A DNA stretch of 6,991 nucleotides, taken from the NCBI GenBank assembly GCA_022565935.1, contig JADFJY010000063.1:1-6991 (forward strand). The letters run 5' to 3'. Source of the stretch: Nitrososphaerota archaeon. GTDB lineage: Archaea > Thermoproteota > Nitrososphaeria > Nitrososphaerales > Nitrosopumilaceae. The position numbers were made by a program, and so were the translations under genes. Position 1 is the stretch's first letter; each line of letters begins with the position of its first letter. This document shows positions 4,646 to 6,991 of the stretch, in pieces. The notes under the pieces were generated by a model that saw only the letters and a program-made list of their open reading frames with translations, had not been told where the DNA came from and searched no databases.

Positions 4646-5404
4646 TTGATTGACACAATTATGGGAATGCTCCAAGCCAATAATCCTTTTTTAATTATAA
4701 TTGCCGGTCTGATGATTGGATTATTACATGCTTTTGAGCCTGATCATCTTAGTGCCGTATCCACTCAACTATTAAGAAATAACAATAATTCAAAGAGTTC
4801 AAAAAAACTAGAATTACGTAATCTAACCATTATCTCTTCTTTAAGAGGAGCACTTTGGGGAATGGGGCATACATCAAGTATAATTCTAATTGGATTGCTA
4901 ATTGCAGGTTTATCATTAAACATACCAGATGATTTTTTCATTAGTGCGGAAGTTGTTGTTGGTTTTATGTTGATTACCTTAGCAGTTTTTACATTTACAA
5001 ATAAAAGCATCTTTAAACAAAAACATATTCATCCTCACAAACATTCAAACGGAATTGCCCACACACATTCTCATGACCATAATGAAAATCACAAACATGG
5101 TCACAAAGCATATCTAATAGGTTGTGTTCACGGTATTGCAGGTAGTGGCAGTCTTGTTGCATTATTTGCATCTACAATGAATGGTTTTGATATGATGATT
5201 TATTTTTTAATTTTATTTGGCATAGGTAGCATAATTGGCATGACTGTTGCTAGTGGAGTTATTGGTTTACCATTTATTTTATTTTCAAAAATGAATTCAG
5301 TCACTAAATATATTAGATATGCAATAGCTAGTATAACTTTCATTATTGGCATTAATATTGTAATTACAATTGGATTAGACAATAAATTATTTTCATTAAA
5401 CTAA
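4646..5404 (+). CDS. NicO/UreH-type nickel permease with His-rich loop
   Basis: A 252-residue membrane protein with about six transmembrane helices, at roughly 14-33, 60-90, 97-118, 156-176, 182-213 and 222-243. Helix 1 carries HAFEPDH (28-34), the HxxxxDH-type metal motif of NiCoT/NicO/UreH permeases. GMGHT (72-76) in helix 2 and VHGIAGSGSLVAL (161-173) are further marks of the UreH-like branch. Between helices 3 and 4 a hydrophilic loop holds 11 His in residues 127-153, a likely metal-binding store or filter. Such proteins move Ni2+ (or Co2+) across the cytoplasmic membrane. Being in one operon with a UreA-like protein and next to ureC points to Ni supply for urease. I use TTG 4646 because of the GGAG upstream; ATG 4661 would remove five residues. 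It lies 14 nt after ureA and converges on ureC. The metal is inferred from context. Confidence 0.88.
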   Translation: MIDTIMGMLQANNPFLIIIAGLMIGLLHAFEPDHLSAVSTQLLRNNNNSKSSKKLELRNLTIISSLRGALWGMGHTSSIILIGLLIAGLSLNIPDDFFISAEVVVGFMLITLAVFTFTNKSIFKQKHIHPHKHSNGIAHTHSHDHNENHKHGHKAYLIGCVHGIAGSGSLVALFASTMNGFDMMIYFLILFGIGSIIGMTVASGVIGLPFILFSKMNSVTKYIRYAIASITFIIGINIVITIGLDNKLFSLN

Positions 5405-5417
5405 ACATATAGTTTAA
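5396..5417. terminator. Inverted repeat between convergent permease and ureC genes
   Basis: TTAAACTA and TAGTTTAA form a perfect 8-bp stem around a 6-nt loop (AACATA). The left arm includes most of the permease stop codon, and the whole element sits in the 19-bp convergent gap. It could be a bidirectional terminator or mRNA 3'-end stabiliser. The stem is A+T-rich and weak, and archaeal termination does not need hairpins. Confidence 0.4.
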
Positions 5418-5420
5418 AAA
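5416..5420 (-). terminator. Oligo-T terminator of ureC
   Basis: Five A residues on the plus strand give TTTTT on the minus strand 3 nt after the ureC stop codon. This fits a hairpin-free archaeal terminator and overlaps the right arm of the inverted repeat. Confidence 0.4.
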
Positions 5421-5423
5421 TCT

Positions 5424-6991
5424 TTAAAATAAATTGTATAGTCTTGACATAGAAAGTTTCTCGGCAGGATCTGTAGTTGCAATTTTTCCATCAACTTTTA
5501 CTTCATATGTTTCAGGATTTATTTCAATGTTGGGAGTGAGATTATTGTACAACATATCTTTTTTTCCAATGGAACGGCAATTTTTCACAGGAACCAATTT
5601 CTTTTTTGAATTGATTTCTGATTCAATACCTTTGTCCAGTGCAAGTTGAGATGTGAAAGTAACAGAAGTGGAATATTTTGTTTGGCCAAGGGCTCCAAAC
5701 ATAGGACGATACATAACAGGTTCAGTAGTAGGAATTGATGCATTAGGATCACCCATTAGTGAATATGCGATAAAACCACCTTTTATGATCATTTTTGGTT
5801 TAACTCCAAAGAACTGAGGTGACCAAATTACAATATCAGCTAATCGACCAGGCTGCAGTGAGCCTACATAATCTGAAATCCCATGAGTAATTGCAGGATT
5901 AATTGTAATTTTAGCAAGATATCGCTTTACTCTAAAATTATCATTTTGATCATTGTCTTCAGGCAATGAACCAGCCATCTTTTTCATTTTATCAGCAGTC
6001 TGCCAATTTCTGGTTGTAACTTCTCCGACTCGCCCCATTGCTTGACTATCAGAAGACATCATACTCAATACTCCAATATCATGTAGTACATCCTCTGCGG
6101 CAATGGTCTCTCCTCGAATTCTAGACATTGCAAAGGACACGTCTTCAGGTACGGATGAGTTTAGATGATGACAAACCATCATCATATCAAGATGTTCTGC
6201 TAGTGTGTTTACTGTAAAGGGTCTTGTAGGATTTGTAGATGAAGGAAGTATATTTTCTTCACCTGCAATTTTCATTATATCTGGAGCATGTCCACCTCCA
6301 GCTCCTTCAGTATGATAAGTATGGATTGTTCTTCCAGCAATTGCTTCAATTGTGTCATCAACAAATCCACATTCATTTAGAGTATCTGTATGGATTGCAA
6401 CTTGAGTATCAGTTTTATCGGCAACTCTCAATGCTGAATCAATTGTAGCTGGAGTTGTACCCCAGTCTTCATGTAGTTTTAGTCCACAAGCTCCTGCTTC
6501 AATTTGCTCAAGTAATGCAGATTCACGAGAGTCATTTCCTTTTGCAAGAAATCCAAAGTTTAGTGGTAATTCATCAACTGATTCAATCATTCTATGAATA
6601 TTCCATTTACCGGGAGTACATGTTGTTGCATTTGTTCCATCAGCTGGACCAGTTCCACCACCAATCATCGTAGTAGTGCCATTACAGATTGCATGTATAG
6701 CTTGTTGAGGAGAAATAAAATGAACATGTGAATCAACTGTTCCAGGAGTACAAATTGTATGCTCGCCTGCAATTATCTCAGTGTGTGAAGATATTACCAT
6801 ATCAATATCGTCCATTATGTCAGGGTTACCAGCATTTCCTATCCCTACAATTTTTCCATCTTTTACTCCAATGTCTGCTTTGATAATTCCTAAAATAGGA
6901 TCCATTACAATTGCGTTAGTAATTACAAGACCAAGCGATGCTGCTCTAGACACACCACTTGCTTGCCCTTGTCCATCTCGTATGCTCTTTC
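5424..6991 (-). CDS. ureC: Urease alpha subunit (UreC), catalytic, N-terminus beyond window
   Basis: Catalytic subunit of nickel urease (urea + H2O to 2 NH3 + CO2), cytoplasmic. The frame is open to the right edge. The edge residues read KSIRDGQGQASG, matching the conserved 'K-IRDGMGQ' near residue 50, so a GTG at 6953 is internal and about 46 residues are missing. By Klebsiella urease numbering all key residues are present: H134 and H136 (DSHVHFI), carbamylated K217 and H219 (GLKLHEDWG), H246 (AIHTDTLNE), H272 (TYHTEGAGGGH), C319 and H320 in the flap (MVCHHL), R336 (SRIR) and D360 (SSDSQAMGRVGE). The spacing between them is unchanged from the bacterial enzyme. The C-terminus, LSMSRLYNLF, corresponds to the family's '...RYFLF'. 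ureB and the accessory genes are presumably upstream, beyond the window. It converges on the nickel-permease operon with 19 bp between stops. It looks fully functional. Confidence 0.97.
   Translation of the reverse strand, partial: KSIRDGQGQASGVSRAASLGLVITNAIVMDPILGIIKADIGVKDGKIVGIGNAGNPDIMDDIDMVISSHTEIIAGEHTICTPGTVDSHVHFISPQQAIHAICNGTTTMIGGGTGPADGTNATTCTPGKWNIHRMIESVDELPLNFGFLAKGNDSRESALLEQIEAGACGLKLHEDWGTTPATIDSALRVADKTDTQVAIHTDTLNECGFVDDTIEAIAGRTIHTYHTEGAGGGHAPDIMKIAGEENILPSSTNPTRPFTVNTLAEHLDMMMVCHHLNSSVPEDVSFAMSRIRGETIAAEDVLHDIGVLSMMSSDSQAMGRVGEVTTRNWQTADKMKKMAGSLPEDNDQNDNFRVKRYLAKITINPAITHGISDYVGSLQPGRLADIVIWSPQFFGVKPKMIIKGGFIAYSLMGDPNASIPTTEPVMYRPMFGALGQTKYSTSVTFTSQLALDKGIESEINSKKKLVPVKNCRSIGKKDMLYNNLTPNIEINPETYEVKVDGKIATTDPAEKLSMSRLYNLF

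Noticed and set aside
4765..5382. Two minus-strand frames (4765-5010 and 5200-5382)
   Set aside because: Both are antisense to the membrane-protein gene. Their hydrophobic look mirrors the transmembrane codons on the other strand.
5434..6673. Plus-strand frames 5434-5649, 6239-6448 and 6455-6673
   Set aside because: These are antisense to UreC, which has full catalytic motifs there. The His/Leu/Gln-rich composition is an artefact of reading complementary codons.
6951..6953. GTG as the ureC start codon
   Set aside because: The frame continues to the edge with residues matching the conserved UreC segment K-IRDG-GQ, so the true start is outside the window.

Overview
The window looks like a chromosomal segment of an ammonia-oxidising archaeon (Nitrososphaerota/Thaumarchaeota, most like the low-GC marine or freshwater Nitrosopumilus-type lineages). 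The evidence is strong A+T richness, archaeal TATA-like boxes about 25 nt upstream of start codons (leaderless transcripts), short oligo-T ends, and a urea-use gene set: an SSS-family symporter, a ureohydrolase, a urease gamma-like subunit, a nickel-permease-like protein and urease alpha. The lineage is inferred from these traits; no marker gene is present.

Layout, left to right. (1) 1-373, minus: N-terminal part of a sodium:solute symporter, a candidate urea transporter, running off the left edge. (2) 374-636: very A+T-rich intergenic stretch with a tandem 17-nt repeat (419-435 and 451-467). (3) 637-801, plus: a 54-residue two-helix membrane protein. (4) About 857-1378, plus: a conserved-looking small protein, possibly DNA-binding. 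(5) 1402-1653, minus: an 83-residue hypothetical. (6) 1724-2962, minus: an 11-repeat TPR protein. (7) 2963-3120: divergent promoter region holding sequences related to those upstream of the symporter. (8) 3121-5404, plus: a compact operon of agmatinase-family ureohydrolase, UreA-like protein (start overlaps the previous stop by one base) and a NicO/UreH-type permease with a His-rich loop. (9) 5424-6991, minus: urease alpha (UreC), convergent with the operon and missing about 46 N-terminal residues at the right edge.

How they fit together: the symporter could import urea, and the ureohydrolase could make urea inside the cell from a guanidino compound. UreC with its partner subunits would split urea to ammonia and CO2, feeding ammonia oxidation and carbon fixation. 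The NicO-type permease would supply the Ni needed by urease, and perhaps by the hydrolase if it is a Ni-dependent guanidinase-like enzyme. The most interesting points are the ureohydrolase-UreA-nickel permease operon, the divergent N-terminally extended UreA placed away from ureC, and a shared TAAAAYGTAC-type motif in the two promoter regions flanking the urea genes.
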